The translations under genes and the position numbers were made by a program. The notes below the pieces were generated by a model. It was not told the origin of the DNA, made no database searches, and worked only from the letters and a program-made list of their open reading frames with translations. Below, one piece after another: positions 1-6,940 of a stretch of DNA of 39,504 bases. Positions within the stretch are counted from its first letter, which is position 1; each line of letters starts with the position of its first letter. Source of the DNA: a virus; IMG/VR virus record IMGVR_UViG_3300023184_000269, positions 1 to 39,504 of that record. One strand, 5' to 3'.

Positions 1-1
1 C

Positions 2-1465
2 TCTGAAATAGTCAAGGCCTTGACTATACGTAGAAGACCGAAACCTAAAGCAGTTATACGCCGTGAGAAGAAGGCAGAAGAAAAGGCCAAAGAACCGCCT
101 AAGAAAACTGGTGAACCACCTAAGAAAACTGGTGAACCACCTAAGAAACCAGGAGAACCTGAAAAGAAACCAGGAGAACCTGAAAAGAAACCAGGAGAAC
201 CTGAAAAGAAACCAGGAGAACCTGAAAAGAAACCAGCAGAGCCAGCTAAACCAGCTGAAAAACCAGTTGAAAAAGCCAAAAAAGAAGCTGAGGAAAAGGC
301 TAAGAAAGCTGCTGAGGAAAAGGCTAAAAAAGATGCTCAAGAGGCAGCCAAAAAAGCTGCTGAAACCAAAGCCAAAAAAGAAGCTGAGGAAAAGGCTAAG
401 AAAGCTGCTGAGGAAAAGGCTAAGAAAGAAACAGCAGAAAAATTAAAGAAAGAGGAACAAGAAAAATTAAAACGTGAGGCTGCGGAGAAAGCTAAATCTG
501 AAAAATTAAAGAAAGATGCAGAACCGGTTAAACCTTCTACTGCAACATCAAAACCACCAACACCACCTAAGCCAGCTGTTTCTACAGCAGAAAAGATTGG
601 TGCTGGTGCGGCCGTTATTGGAATACTTTCAGGCAGAGAAGCTTTAGCTACCAACATTTCAAAGTATGAATCTGGAGATAAAGGTTATAATGCATATAAT
701 AGAGGTGATTATTTTCTTGCTAAGAAGAACGAAGGTGCATATCTAAAATCAAATAATATAGATTTTAGTAAAATGACAATCGCTGATTATTTGAAAAGAA
801 CAAATAAAAAATTAGATGCTGGTGGCAAATTAGATGCATCTGATCCAAATGTATTATTTGCTGTTGGTAAATATCAACTTATTCCTGGTACAATGAAAGT
901 CATGGCTGAAAAATTAAAACTTGATCCTGATAAAACATATTTGACTCCAGAAACACAAGACATGTTGTTTGCTAAAGGTTTAACAACTAAAGGTAGCGGA
1001 GGTAGAGCTGCGGTTGATGATTATATTAATGGAAAAGAAGGAGCAACAAGAGATGCTGCTATACTAGCACTTGCAATGGAATTTGCATCTGTTGGTGTTC
1101 CTTATGATATAAAAGCAAAAAGTTTATTTAAAAATACATTACCACACGTTGATTTAAAAAAAGGAGAAACTTTTTATAAAACGCCAGGTGGATTTAATGC
1201 AGCACATAATCCACCTGAAGCCGTTGGTGATGCTTTGGATTATGACCGAGCTCAAAAATTAAATAAATCTAGTACCACACAATCAGCACCAGCAAATAAT
1301 ACAGGAGTTACAATTAATAATTCTTCTGTAGATAATAAAGATATGAAGAAACAGGACACTCCTGCGCCAATAAACATACAACAAAATACAACTAATGTAA
1401 ATAATTCAAACGAATCATCAAACACATCAAAGGTTGATGATAGACCAGCACACCAAAGAAAGTAA
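2..1465 (+). CDS. Virion-type protein with repetitive stalk and muramidase-like domain (5' partial)
   Basis: The frame is open to the window edge, so the true start lies upstream; the TTG at 20 is not a convincing start. The N-terminal ~55 residues after the edge carry Pro/Lys/Glu repeats (GEPPKKT twice, then GEPEKKP repeated), followed by a long Ala/Lys/Glu helix that should form a rod or coiled coil. From about residue 200 there is a compact domain with a YESG motif, a YNAYNRGDY stretch and VGKYQLIPGT, resembling muramidase or transglycosylase domains of phage virion proteins, where the Glu of YESG would be catalytic. The C-terminus is Asn/Ser/Thr-rich. It is followed 3 bp later by another structural-type gene. 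Likely a virion-associated cell-wall hydrolase; medium confidence. Confidence 0.6.
   Translation, partial: SEIVKALTIRRRPKPKAVIRREKKAEEKAKEPPKKTGEPPKKTGEPPKKPGEPEKKPGEPEKKPGEPEKKPGEPEKKPAEPAKPAEKPVEKAKKEAEEKAKKAAEEKAKKDAQEAAKKAAETKAKKEAEEKAKKAAEEKAKKETAEKLKKEEQEKLKREAAEKAKSEKLKKDAEPVKPSTATSKPPTPPKPAVSTAEKIGAGAAVIGILSGREALATNISKYESGDKGYNAYNRGDYFLAKKNEGAYLKSNNIDFSKMTIADYLKRTNKKLDAGGKLDASDPNVLFAVGKYQLIPGTMKVMAEKLKLDPDKTYLTPETQDMLFAKGLTTKGSGGRAAVDDYINGKEGATRDAAILALAMEFASVGVPYDIKAKSLFKNTLPHVDLKKGETFYKTPGGFNAAHNPPEAVGDALDYDRAQKLNKSSTTQSAPANNTGVTINNSSVDNKDMKKQDTPAPINIQQNTTNVNNSNESSNTSKVDDRPAHQRK
146..229 (+). repeat. Four perfect 21-bp tandem repeats
   Basis: Four identical 21-bp units run from 146 to 229 and encode the seven-residue repeat GEPEKKP inside the virion protein. 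Two related GEPPKKT units lie just upstream. Identity at the DNA level suggests recent expansion or slippage. Confidence 0.9.
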
Positions 1466-1468
1466 AAA

Positions 1469-2908
1469 ATGGCAGATAATAAACTAAATTATCAACAGGC
1501 TAGAAGTGTCAGAAAAGCAAAATTTTCTGACATATTGCTTGACCAGTTGGCCAACAAAGACACCGGTGTCTTTAGTGCTGTTGGTAAAACCATTTCGATG
1601 AAAGGTCAGGCTAGAATTAAAGGCATCAAAGAGAAATTTGATCCTTTGAATATCATAAGATTTATGACTATGGGATCCAGATTTGGTCCCGCTTTGTTTG
1701 GTAAAATGACTGGTCGTAATCAAAAAGATATTGACTATTTTACTGGCCGTACTAAAAGTGTTGTTGGCACCAGAAACACCGCAGATAGATTAAAGAAAGT
1801 TGGTGGTGACGGTGATTCAGAAGGCATCAATCAACAATTAGCAAAAATATTTTCTTTCCTACAAAATAATCGTGAAGAAGATATTAAGTTAAAACAATTG
1901 GCTAAAAATTCTGAGGAAGAAATTGCCTTAGAAAAAGGCAAACGCCATAAAGAATTGATTGACACACTACAGAAATTAATGAAACATATTAATTCTGGTG
2001 GTAAGATGACTGCTGAACCAATGGAAAAAACTTCAATGTTTGGTAACATATGGGATAATATCAAAGGCTTGGCGGAGATGCTTGGTGAAATGCGAAAATT
2101 CATGTTTGATATGGCAAAAAGAATAGGCATGCCAATTGCTAAAGGCCTTTTGTCGGCTGGTAAATTTGGTTTACGTATGTTACCAATTGTTGCTGCGGCC
2201 GCCATGGTTGGAACAGCTATTCTTGGCGCTGATTATCTTGCTCGTGAGTATCTTGGTGTTGGAAAAAATGCAGACGGAACTGATATTGTAATTGATGAGA
2301 AACAAGATGAAGAAAACTGGAATAAAATGGATGCAGCTGAAAAGTTTGAATCCAGTATTGCAAGAGCTATAGAACAAGCCGGCGATATACTTTCACCAAA
2401 TGTAGCCCTTGAAGCGAGAGCTGCGAGAATAAAAAACGAAACTGAGTATCTAAAAAAGAAAGAACAAGGAACTGCAACAAGAGTGGAACCAGAAGCACCA
2501 GAAGATATGATGTTTGATCCTGAAGGTAATTTGATACCTTTGCCACCAAATAAGTATCAATCTTCACCTGTTACAATGCCAGAAAAACCTGCTGTCGTAC
2601 CACAAGCACCAGCAAATATGGAATTTGATGCTGAAGGTAGATTAATACCCTCGCCTGTACAAACTAAACCAGTACCTGTACCTGCGATACCAAAGTCTGC
2701 ACCCGTTTCATCACTATCAAATACCAATTCTGATTTGAATTTACCTAAACCTGCCGCATCAAATGATATGAAACCTATCATTAACAAGACAGTAAACAAT
2801 CTCTCACAGAAGCAGGAAAGAACTGGATTAAGACCTAGTCAAATATCTGTGCGTAATGATGAACCAACGTTCATGCAATTGATTATTCAATCAACAAGAG
2901 TTGTTTAA
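1469..2908 (+). CDS. Phage structural protein with central hydrophobic segment
   Basis: 479 residues starting 3 bp after the previous gene. The N-terminal part is basic and helical. A hydrophobic Gly/Ala stretch lies near residues 225-258 (LPIVAAAAMVGTAILGADYL). The C-terminal third is Pro-rich, with two similar segments around MMFDPEGNLIP and MEFDAEGRLIP, and the end (SVRNDEPTFMQ) resembles ends of phage tail-associated proteins as I remember them. Probably a tail or internal virion protein working with the preceding hydrolase-domain protein. The exact role is not recognised. Confidence 0.55.
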   Translation: MADNKLNYQQARSVRKAKFSDILLDQLANKDTGVFSAVGKTISMKGQARIKGIKEKFDPLNIIRFMTMGSRFGPALFGKMTGRNQKDIDYFTGRTKSVVGTRNTADRLKKVGGDGDSEGINQQLAKIFSFLQNNREEDIKLKQLAKNSEEEIALEKGKRHKELIDTLQKLMKHINSGGKMTAEPMEKTSMFGNIWDNIKGLAEMLGEMRKFMFDMAKRIGMPIAKGLLSAGKFGLRMLPIVAAAAMVGTAILGADYLAREYLGVGKNADGTDIVIDEKQDEENWNKMDAAEKFESSIARAIEQAGDILSPNVALEARAARIKNETEYLKKKEQGTATRVEPEAPEDMMFDPEGNLIPLPPNKYQSSPVTMPEKPAVVPQAPANMEFDAEGRLIPSPVQTKPVPVPAIPKSAPVSSLSNTNSDLNLPKPAASNDMKPIINKTVNNLSQKQERTGLRPSQISVRNDEPTFMQLIIQSTRVV

Positions 2909-2913
2909 CCAAT

Positions 2914-2935
2914 AAAAAACCCCGCCGAAGCGGGG
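2914..2935 (-). terminator. Rho-independent terminator after the gp32-like gene
   Basis: On the minus strand a 6-bp GC stem (CCCCGC/GCGGGG) with a TTCG tetraloop is followed by six T residues. It ends the minus-strand gp32 gene and sits between convergent genes; on the plus strand there is no T run. Confidence 0.9.
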
Positions 2936-2956
2936 CCTAAACGGTCAGAGAATCGT

Positions 2957-3838
2957 TTAATCTTCAGCCAACTTGGCAAAGTATTCCATATCGTCATCAT
3001 CAGTAGCTGCGATATCAACTTCAACTGGCTTCTTTGGTGCAGCCTTAGCTTGTTCAACTGTGGTACGTGCTCGTGGAGCATCACCTTCATCATTCAAACC
3101 AAGTACTTTATCCAAACGTGTTTTCAACATATCATAAGACTTGAATTCTTTGTCAGCCGTCAACTCAGTCAATGAGAATTGTGACTTCCAAATTTTCTCC
3201 AACTTCTCATCGTCATCCAACAATGCGGATGGTGATGTGAATTCGGACTTATCATAGTTTTGATAACCCGCAACTTTAGTGATACGCAACTTAAAGTTAG
3301 CACCTTTCCACAAATCAAACGGATTGATTGGTGTTTCATCTTCAAATGCAGGATTCATCGCACCTGTAACCTTCTCAAAAATCTTGGCACCAAACTTGAA
3401 CAATTTAACTTGTCCTTCGTTCTCTGGATGCTTAGGATCAGAGATGATATAAACGTTAGCAATGTAACTCAGTTTGCGTTTTTGTTTACGAACAATATCT
3501 TTGTTCGCTTCAATGCCTGAGTTCCACAATTTGTTGTTGTGTTCACATACAGGACATTGTTGGTTCTTGGTTGTTAAACACTTGTCGATTAACCAACCAC
3601 CAGGACCTTGAAATCCATGTTCGAAAATCTTAGCCCAAGGAAGACCATCTTCACCATCAACTGCTGCTGCGGGTAGAAAACGAATCGTAGCCATGCCGTT
3701 ACCAGCTTTGTCTACTTCTGGTCGCCAAAAGTTTTCTTTATCGGATTTACCTTCAGTGGAGGCGTTGAGCTCTGCCACTTTTGCTTTCAATGTGTCCAGA
3801 TTGCCTGAACTTTTTTTAAGATTTGAAAAATCTACCAT
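2957..3838 (-). CDS. 32: gp32-like single-stranded DNA-binding protein
   Basis: 293 residues, the usual length for T4-type gp32. It coats ssDNA during replication, recombination and repair. A zinc-binding set like that of T4 gp32 is visible: His74, Cys87, Cys95 and Cys98 (CLTTKNQQCPVC). The core has aromatic and basic residues, and the C-terminus is strongly acidic (DDDDMEYFAKLAED), as in the gp32 tail that contacts partner proteins. The gene has its own promoter inside the end of the upstream HAD gene and its own terminator, fitting high expression. The adjacent gp59 and gp33 genes support the call. Confidence 0.92.
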   Translation of the reverse strand: MVDFSNLKKSSGNLDTLKAKVAELNASTEGKSDKENFWRPEVDKAGNGMATIRFLPAAAVDGEDGLPWAKIFEHGFQGPGGWLIDKCLTTKNQQCPVCEHNNKLWNSGIEANKDIVRKQKRKLSYIANVYIISDPKHPENEGQVKLFKFGAKIFEKVTGAMNPAFEDETPINPFDLWKGANFKLRITKVAGYQNYDKSEFTSPSALLDDDEKLEKIWKSQFSLTELTADKEFKSYDMLKTRLDKVLGLNDEGDAPRARTTVEQAKAAPKKPVEVDIAATDDDDMEYFAKLAED

Positions 3839-3900
3839 GATTTACCTTTCTAGTATAAACGGAATATTAACGGAGTATAAACGGATTGTCCACATAGTTC

Positions 3901-3929
3901 ATTATATCATATTATTTAGGCATCGTCAA
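3901..3929 (-). promoter_or_regulatory. sigma70-type promoter for gene 32
   Basis: Minus strand: -35 TTGACG (3924-3929), 17-bp spacer, -10 TATAAT (3901-3906). The -35 lies within the 3' end of the HAD nucleotidase gene, giving gene 32 independent transcription. Confidence 0.8.
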
Positions 3930-4410
3930 GTATAAACTTCAACTGTACCAAGGTGTCCGCAACATTCTTATGTAAGATTGCCACTCCACCTGCAGCACGC
4001 CAATCATCAATAACACTCTCTGTATCATCAATGATTAACGTATCTGTTCTTGCATATCTTTTCTTTAGTTCCTTACCTGGAACCAAGTTACGTTGGAAGT
4101 CAATACCCTGCGTTTCCAACCATTTAATCTTTTGTTCAGAGATTGCTTTGTGTCTTTTCTCACTTGCTGTGGAGGACAGAATCTGAGTTGGTGGTAATGC
4201 ATTGCGTAATGCACGAACTAAATCCATTGCATCAGGCATCAAATCAAGTGTTTCAAAGTGTCCATCAGCAATAAACTTATCAAAAAATTTATTGAATTCT
4301 TTATATTCTCTGGTTGAACTAGGCTGAACTTTAAATAATTCAACGTATCTCTTTTCAAAGTCGGCAATAACGCCATCCATATCCAAGTAGATGCAATTAA
4401 TTTTAGGCAT
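3916..4410 (-). CDS. HAD-superfamily 5'(3')-deoxyribonucleotidase-like phosphatase
   Basis: 164 residues. Motif I is LDMDGVIADF (nucleophile Asp10, acid/base Asp12), a Ser/Thr motif II follows (ILSSTAS), a lysine region lies near RHKAISEQK, and motif IV is TLIIDDTESVIDDW. This matches the NT5C-like deoxyribonucleotidase branch of HAD enzymes, which dephosphorylate nucleoside monophosphates. It probably adjusts nucleotide pools during phage DNA synthesis. It overlaps the gp59-like gene by 8 bp, indicating translational coupling. Confidence 0.8.
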   Translation of the reverse strand: MPKINCIYLDMDGVIADFEKRYVELFKVQPSSTREYKEFNKFFDKFIADGHFETLDLMPDAMDLVRALRNALPPTQILSSTASEKRHKAISEQKIKWLETQGIDFQRNLVPGKELKKRYARTDTLIIDDTESVIDDWRAAGGVAILHKNVADTLVQLKFILDDA

Positions 4411-5011
4411 GTTCTCTCAAACTTTCTTTTAAAATTGTCTTAAACTTATCTTTATCGTAAACAAGAAACGGTGTGTACTTTTCAATTTTTCTTTTCAATG
4501 TAGGCCAAATAACATCATCTGTTATTTTTTTGTTCCACATTGGTAAGAAATTCATAATGTCATTAAGTATACACACCGTCTCAATGTTAATGTTGCCATA
4601 AGTCATCTCTCTCAACAGCAATGGATATTGTCCGTCTACAACTACTAACATTTCATTAGGTGATTGTGTTGCTGTGAATAGACCTATTATATCTTGTTCG
4701 AATCGGTATGTCAAGCTCTGGTTTCTTTTTTGCCATTTCTTGTAGTTTTCTTCACCTTCGATACCACATATATCTCCTACCCAATTCACATTGGTTTCTA
4801 GGAAATTGGCAATATAAAAAGTACGTAATTCATCTATGTTGTACTTCCGTGATAACTTGTAAAAAGAATACTTGGCTTTATTGTTTGCAAAGTTGTCCTT
4901 TGATACGTTGGTCTTTCCGTTGTAACGAAAAAAATCGTAAGAATCAGAAGTAAAATGAAGTTTAATGCTTTGATATAGGGCATACGCTTCAAATCCTGTC
5001 GTTTCGGTCAT
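4403..5011 (-). CDS. 59: gp59-like DNA helicase loader
   Basis: 202 residues. The N-terminal half (YALYQSIKLHF, YSFYKLSRKYN, FLETNVNWVGDI) lines up with my memory of T4 gp59, which has YKLYLMIKQHM, YFFQKLSEKYK and an AWVGDI-like segment. T4 gp59 loads the gp41 helicase onto gp32-coated forks. Its place between gp33- and gp32-type genes is the T4 order. Four-base overlap with the gp33-like gene upstream. Confidence 0.85.
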   Translation of the reverse strand: MTETTGFEAYALYQSIKLHFTSDSYDFFRYNGKTNVSKDNFANNKAKYSFYKLSRKYNIDELRTFYIANFLETNVNWVGDICGIEGEENYKKWQKRNQSLTYRFEQDIIGLFTATQSPNEMLVVVDGQYPLLLREMTYGNINIETVCILNDIMNFLPMWNKKITDDVIWPTLKRKIEKYTPFLVYDKDKFKTILKESLREHA

Positions 5012-5229
5012 AGAGGCAATTTAGAACTTTTCTTCAATAGGTTTAGGTCTTGTGCTTCTTCTCTAATCTTTGCTTTCAATGCACTAGAGACTAAAGAAGA
5101 AGCCACATCGACTTCCATGCCTGTTTGTTCACAATGATGTATGATTGCATCCATATGGGTACCACCCAATTCACTGACGTTTTTACTAATCATTTCACTA
5201 AATTCATTAATTTCGGTTTTTGTTGGCAC
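5008..5229 (-). CDS. 33: gp33-like late transcription coactivator
   Basis: 73 residues from a GTG start at 5229, just after the stop of the hydrolase gene. The frame stays open to a GTG at 5298, but that would overlap the upstream gene by 67 bp, so the shorter start is preferred. The sequence (PTKTEINEFSEMISKNVSEL, then a helical acidic/basic region ending LLKKSSKLPL) fits small gp33 proteins, which bridge the sliding clamp and RNA polymerase at late promoters. T4-type late promoter octamers elsewhere in the window agree. Assignment rests strongly on gene order. Confidence 0.7.
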   Translation of the reverse strand: MPTKTEINEFSEMISKNVSELGGTHMDAIIHHCEQTGMEVDVASSLVSSALKAKIREEAQDLNLLKKSSKLPL

Positions 5230-5231
5230 TT

Positions 5232-5729
5232 TTAAGCTTTCATATATTTCGTATAGAACAAATGGTTTCCAATTTTTGCAACATACTTTAATTTCCACGC
5301 CGGATTTACCGATGTGTTATGATAGAACATTGATTTGGTTTCATATATTGTATCATGTAATTTTAATTGTGTCAAGGCTTTTCTTGCGACAATTAGGCAT
5401 TCTTCCCATGCATACTTGCTTCTAACAGGACCGACATTCTCACCAACCCAACTGAATTGGTATGTACTGCCCGTTTTTTGGTATACCACTTCACAAATTG
5501 TTTTAGGATAAAGTGGATTATTCACACGATTCATTGTTACTTGCGCTACTGCTAATTTACCTTCATACGATTCACTTGCGGCTTCATAGTAAATGTTTTT
5601 GGCCATGCAAAGTAATTGTTTATTTAAATCCTGTGAAACCACTCTTTCTATTGGAATTGCTTGTTCTTGGGATGTTAAAGGTAAAATCAATAATGATAAA
5701 GAAAATAATAAAGTTGATAAAAACTTCAT
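5232..5729 (-). CDS. Secreted SleB-family cell wall hydrolase
   Basis: 165 residues. The first ~20 form a signal peptide or signal anchor (MKFLSTLLFSLSLLILPLTS). The rest matches the SleB/CwlJ hydrolase domain: AKNIYYEAASESYEGKLAVA with the predicted catalytic Glu49, TMNRVNNPLYP, and the QFSW motif at 91-94. These enzymes cleave peptidoglycan. With a signal sequence it could be a Sec-exported endolysin or an envelope-remodelling enzyme. A purine-rich RBS (AAGGAG) precedes the ATG. Confidence 0.85.
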   Translation of the reverse strand: MKFLSTLLFSLSLLILPLTSQEQAIPIERVVSQDLNKQLLCMAKNIYYEAASESYEGKLAVAQVTMNRVNNPLYPKTICEVVYQKTGSTYQFSWVGENVGPVRSKYAWEECLIVARKALTQLKLHDTIYETKSMFYHNTSVNPAWKLKYVAKIGNHLFYTKYMKA

Positions 5730-5749
5730 TGGTACTCCTTGTGTGTGTA

Positions 5750-5769
5750 AAGGGGGATAACCCCCCCTT
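5750..5769 (-). terminator. GC-rich hairpin, possible terminator
   Basis: Minus strand: AAGGGGG/CCCCCTT 7-bp stem with a 6-nt loop, directly after the 5775-6053 gene and followed by TACAC rather than a real T run. A weak terminator or mRNA-stabilising hairpin. Confidence 0.5.
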
Positions 5770-5774
5770 AATCC

Positions 5775-6053
5775 TCAGGTAGTTTTTCTGGTAACCTTGA
5801 CTTCGGGTACTACAGGTGAATTAGACACAAAACTATTTAAAGATGTAGCTTTGCTAATAATGTCTGTTTCTGAGGGGATGGTCGGCAATCCTGGATGTTC
5901 AGGTGGTATTTCACCTTTAGACCTTGCCGTTTCGCATTTGATGTGCCAGTCTTGTTGTAGACGGTCTCGTTCTGCGTTGTATGAATCATATAACATGTCT
6001 CTTGCCATTTTTAATAGTTCAAGACGGATTTCAAAGGGTGTCATGTTTGACAT
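5775..6053 (-). CDS. Small conserved T4-like phage protein
   Basis: 92 residues, start ATG with RBS AAGGAG. Sequence TPFEIRLELLKMARDMLYDSY, a charged helix, then PPEHPGLP and a Ser/Thr-rich tail ending in basic residues. I recall similar small proteins in T4-like phages but no known function. It is the first gene behind a T4-type late promoter octamer, so it is probably expressed late, possibly with the SleB hydrolase downstream. Confidence 0.7.
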   Translation of the reverse strand: MSNMTPFEIRLELLKMARDMLYDSYNAERDRLQQDWHIKCETARSKGEIPPEHPGLPTIPSETDIISKATSLNSFVSNSPVVPEVKVTRKTT

Positions 6054-6097
6054 AGTTTTCTCCTTGTGTTGTGTAAGTGTGTTGGTGGATTATTTAA

Positions 6098-6117
6098 ATG
6101 GGTCCCACCGAACCCAT
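6098..6117 (-). promoter_or_regulatory. 5' leader hairpin next to a late promoter
   Basis: Inverted repeat ATGGGT/ACCCAT with an 8-nt loop, starting about 6 nt downstream of the late octamer at 6123-6130. It would form at or near the 5' end of the late transcript and could also act as a weak terminator for the outer-membrane gene. Confidence 0.45.
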
Positions 6118-6122
6118 ATACT

Positions 6123-6130
6123 TATTTATA
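6123..6130 (-). promoter_or_regulatory. T4-type late promoter octamer TATAAATA
   Basis: An exact TATAAATA on the minus strand, upstream of the 5775-6053 gene and in an intergenic position. T4 late promoters are defined by this -10 element alone and need gp33, gp55 and the clamp; a gp33-like gene lies 1 kb away. Confidence 0.65.
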
Positions 6131-6134
6131 CGTA

Positions 6135-6587
6135 TTAGAAACCTACTTTGATTCCGGCAGTAACGATGTTGCCGTTGAATGAATCAACACGGGTTTGGCC
6201 ATATTGACGGTCTACTGACAAACCAGCAGTTACACTTTTTGTAACCGGAACACTTGCGCCAGCACCTACTGTCAATGCTGAACCATCTGAACCTGTATTG
6301 TTATTCAAGTAAGCATAACCAACACGACCATTCAATGATACTGGTCCTAGTTTAAAAACATCTTTGCTAGCAACCAAACTGAAACGATTTTGGTCATTAG
6401 ATTCACGATAGAAACGTGATACACCAGCTGTTAGGTTATATTCACCAAATTTTTCACCAACAGTAATACCATAACCATAACGGTCAGGATTAAGTGAAGT
6501 TTGGCCAACTGCCGTAACTCCAACTTCGATTGCTGATGCGGAAACTGCGGCCAAAGCCAACAAAGATGCGATTGCTAATTTTCTCAT
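6135..6587 (-). CDS. Small outer-membrane beta-barrel protein
   Basis: 150 residues with a clear signal peptide (MRKLAIASLLALAAVSASA, cleavage after ~20) and a mature part of alternating polar/hydrophobic strands rich in Gly, Thr and Val. It ends ...AGIKVGF, a C-terminal Phe beta-signal recognised by BAM. The size fits an eight-stranded OmpX/OmpA-like barrel. RBS AGGAGT lies 4 nt before the ATG. The gene follows the coding piece of the permuted tmRNA without an evident own promoter, so it is probably on the same transcript. A phage-encoded porin-like protein could change the infected cell's surface, for example mask receptors; that role is inference. Confidence 0.75.
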   Translation of the reverse strand: MRKLAIASLLALAAVSASAIEVGVTAVGQTSLNPDRYGYGITVGEKFGEYNLTAGVSRFYRESNDQNRFSLVASKDVFKLGPVSLNGRVGYAYLNNNTGSDGSALTVGAGASVPVTKSVTAGLSVDRQYGQTRVDSFNGNIVTAGIKVGF

Positions 6588-6660
6588 TAAAACTCCTAGT
6601 TGTTAAATAAATGATTGGTTATTCTGTTACGAGGAAACCAACCGAAACCCTAAGCGGCGT

Positions 6661-6693
6661 TTAGGCTGCTAATGCGAACTGTGAGTCGTTTGC
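6661..6693 (-). CDS. ssrA tag: tmRNA proteolysis tag ORF (ANDSQFALAA)
   Basis: Resume codon GCA at 6691-6693, followed in frame by codons for ANDSQFALAA and a TAA stop. The tag has the conserved ANDxxxALAA frame of proteobacterial tmRNAs (E. coli ANDENYALAA), and its LAA end should be read by ClpXP. The stop codon sits in a hairpin, CCTAA (6661-6665) pairing with TTAGG (6649-6653), equivalent to helix P5. Confidence 0.92.
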   Translation of the reverse strand, partial: ANDSQFALAA

Positions 6694-6769
6694 GTTTACT
6701 TTGATTTAGTTTTTACACCTACTCTGGTGAGTTGTCCACTTCTATACTTGTTACCCTGTCGAAACTATG

Positions 6770-6776
6770 CAGCCCC
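6770..6776 (-). ncRNA. 5' end of tmRNA coding piece
   Basis: GGGGCTG followed by a D-loop-like region with TTTCGACAGGG, matching the conserved tmRNA start (E. coli GGGGCUGAUUCUGGAUUCGA). RNase P would be expected to cut at 6776/6777. Confidence 0.85.
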
Positions 6777-6837
6777 ATCAGAAACACACCCCATTAGAGC
6801 CCGTAAAACGGTTTCTTTCATCTAAGACATGTGCTTC
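6777..6837 (-). ncRNA. tmRNA intervening segment removed on maturation
   Basis: 61 nt between the CCA end of the acceptor piece and the G1 of the coding piece. It contains a CCGT/ACGG hairpin and flanking AGAAAC/GTTTCT complementarity that could fold it into one stem bringing both cut sites together. Confidence 0.7.
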
Positions 6838-6899
6838 TGGTGGAGCTGGGGGGATTCGCACCCCCGTCCAGAATACTTTTCTAGTTGCTTCATACAACC
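6838..6899 (-). ncRNA. tmRNA acceptor piece with T arm and CCA
   Basis: The minus strand ends in CAGCTCC-ACCA. The T arm is GGGGG / loop TGCGAAT / CCCCC (6849-6865), preceded by GGAC as in standard tmRNA. CCA is genome-encoded. The 5' part contains GTTG..CAAC and AGAA..TTCT complementarity; partial pairing with the coding piece (TAGAA/TTCTG, ACAAC/GTTGT) could form helix P2, but I could not define P2 confidently. Confidence 0.85.
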
Positions 6900-6911
6900 G
6901 TAATATTATTT

Positions 6912-6940
6912 ATTATAACACAATCACTAGGTCTTGTCAA
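6912..6940 (-). promoter_or_regulatory. Perfect consensus sigma70 promoter for the tmRNA
   Basis: TTGACA (6935-6940), 17-bp spacer, TATAAT (6912-6917). Both hexamers match consensus exactly. The -35 overlaps the stop codon of the nuclease gene. Predicted start near 6905, about 6 nt before the acceptor piece. Confidence 0.92.

Larger units (their letters stand above)
6610..6905 (-). ncRNA. ssrA: Circularly permuted (two-piece) tmRNA gene
   Basis: Read on the minus strand, the order is acceptor piece ending in CCA, a ~61-nt intervening segment, then the coding piece beginning GGGGCTG. This order is reversed relative to one-piece tmRNA and matches the permuted tmRNAs of alphaproteobacteria, cyanobacteria and some betaproteobacteria. 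The coding-piece 5' end (6770-6776) pairs with the acceptor 3' strand (6842-6848) in seven base pairs, including G3-U70, the alanine identity pair. The T arm is GGGGG/CCCCC. The tag ORF ends in the typical ...ALAA. The 3' end of the coding piece is not certain (about 6605-6650). It rescues stalled ribosomes with SmpB and tags the products for proteolysis. Confidence 0.9.

Noticed and set aside
63-446. 127-residue Arg/Lys-rich frame in the repeat region
   Set aside because: Out-of-frame reading of the tandem repeats and Ala/Lys stalk of the first gene.
5230-5298. Longer start for the gp33-like gene
   Set aside because: It would overlap the SleB-type gene by 67 bp and adds residues unlike gp33; the GTG at 5229 directly after the stop is preferred.
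6838-6870. Partial tRNA
   Set aside because: The T arm and CCA look like a tRNA, but there is no anticodon arm; the pairing partner lies 60 bp downstream with a tag ORF, so it is a permuted tmRNA.
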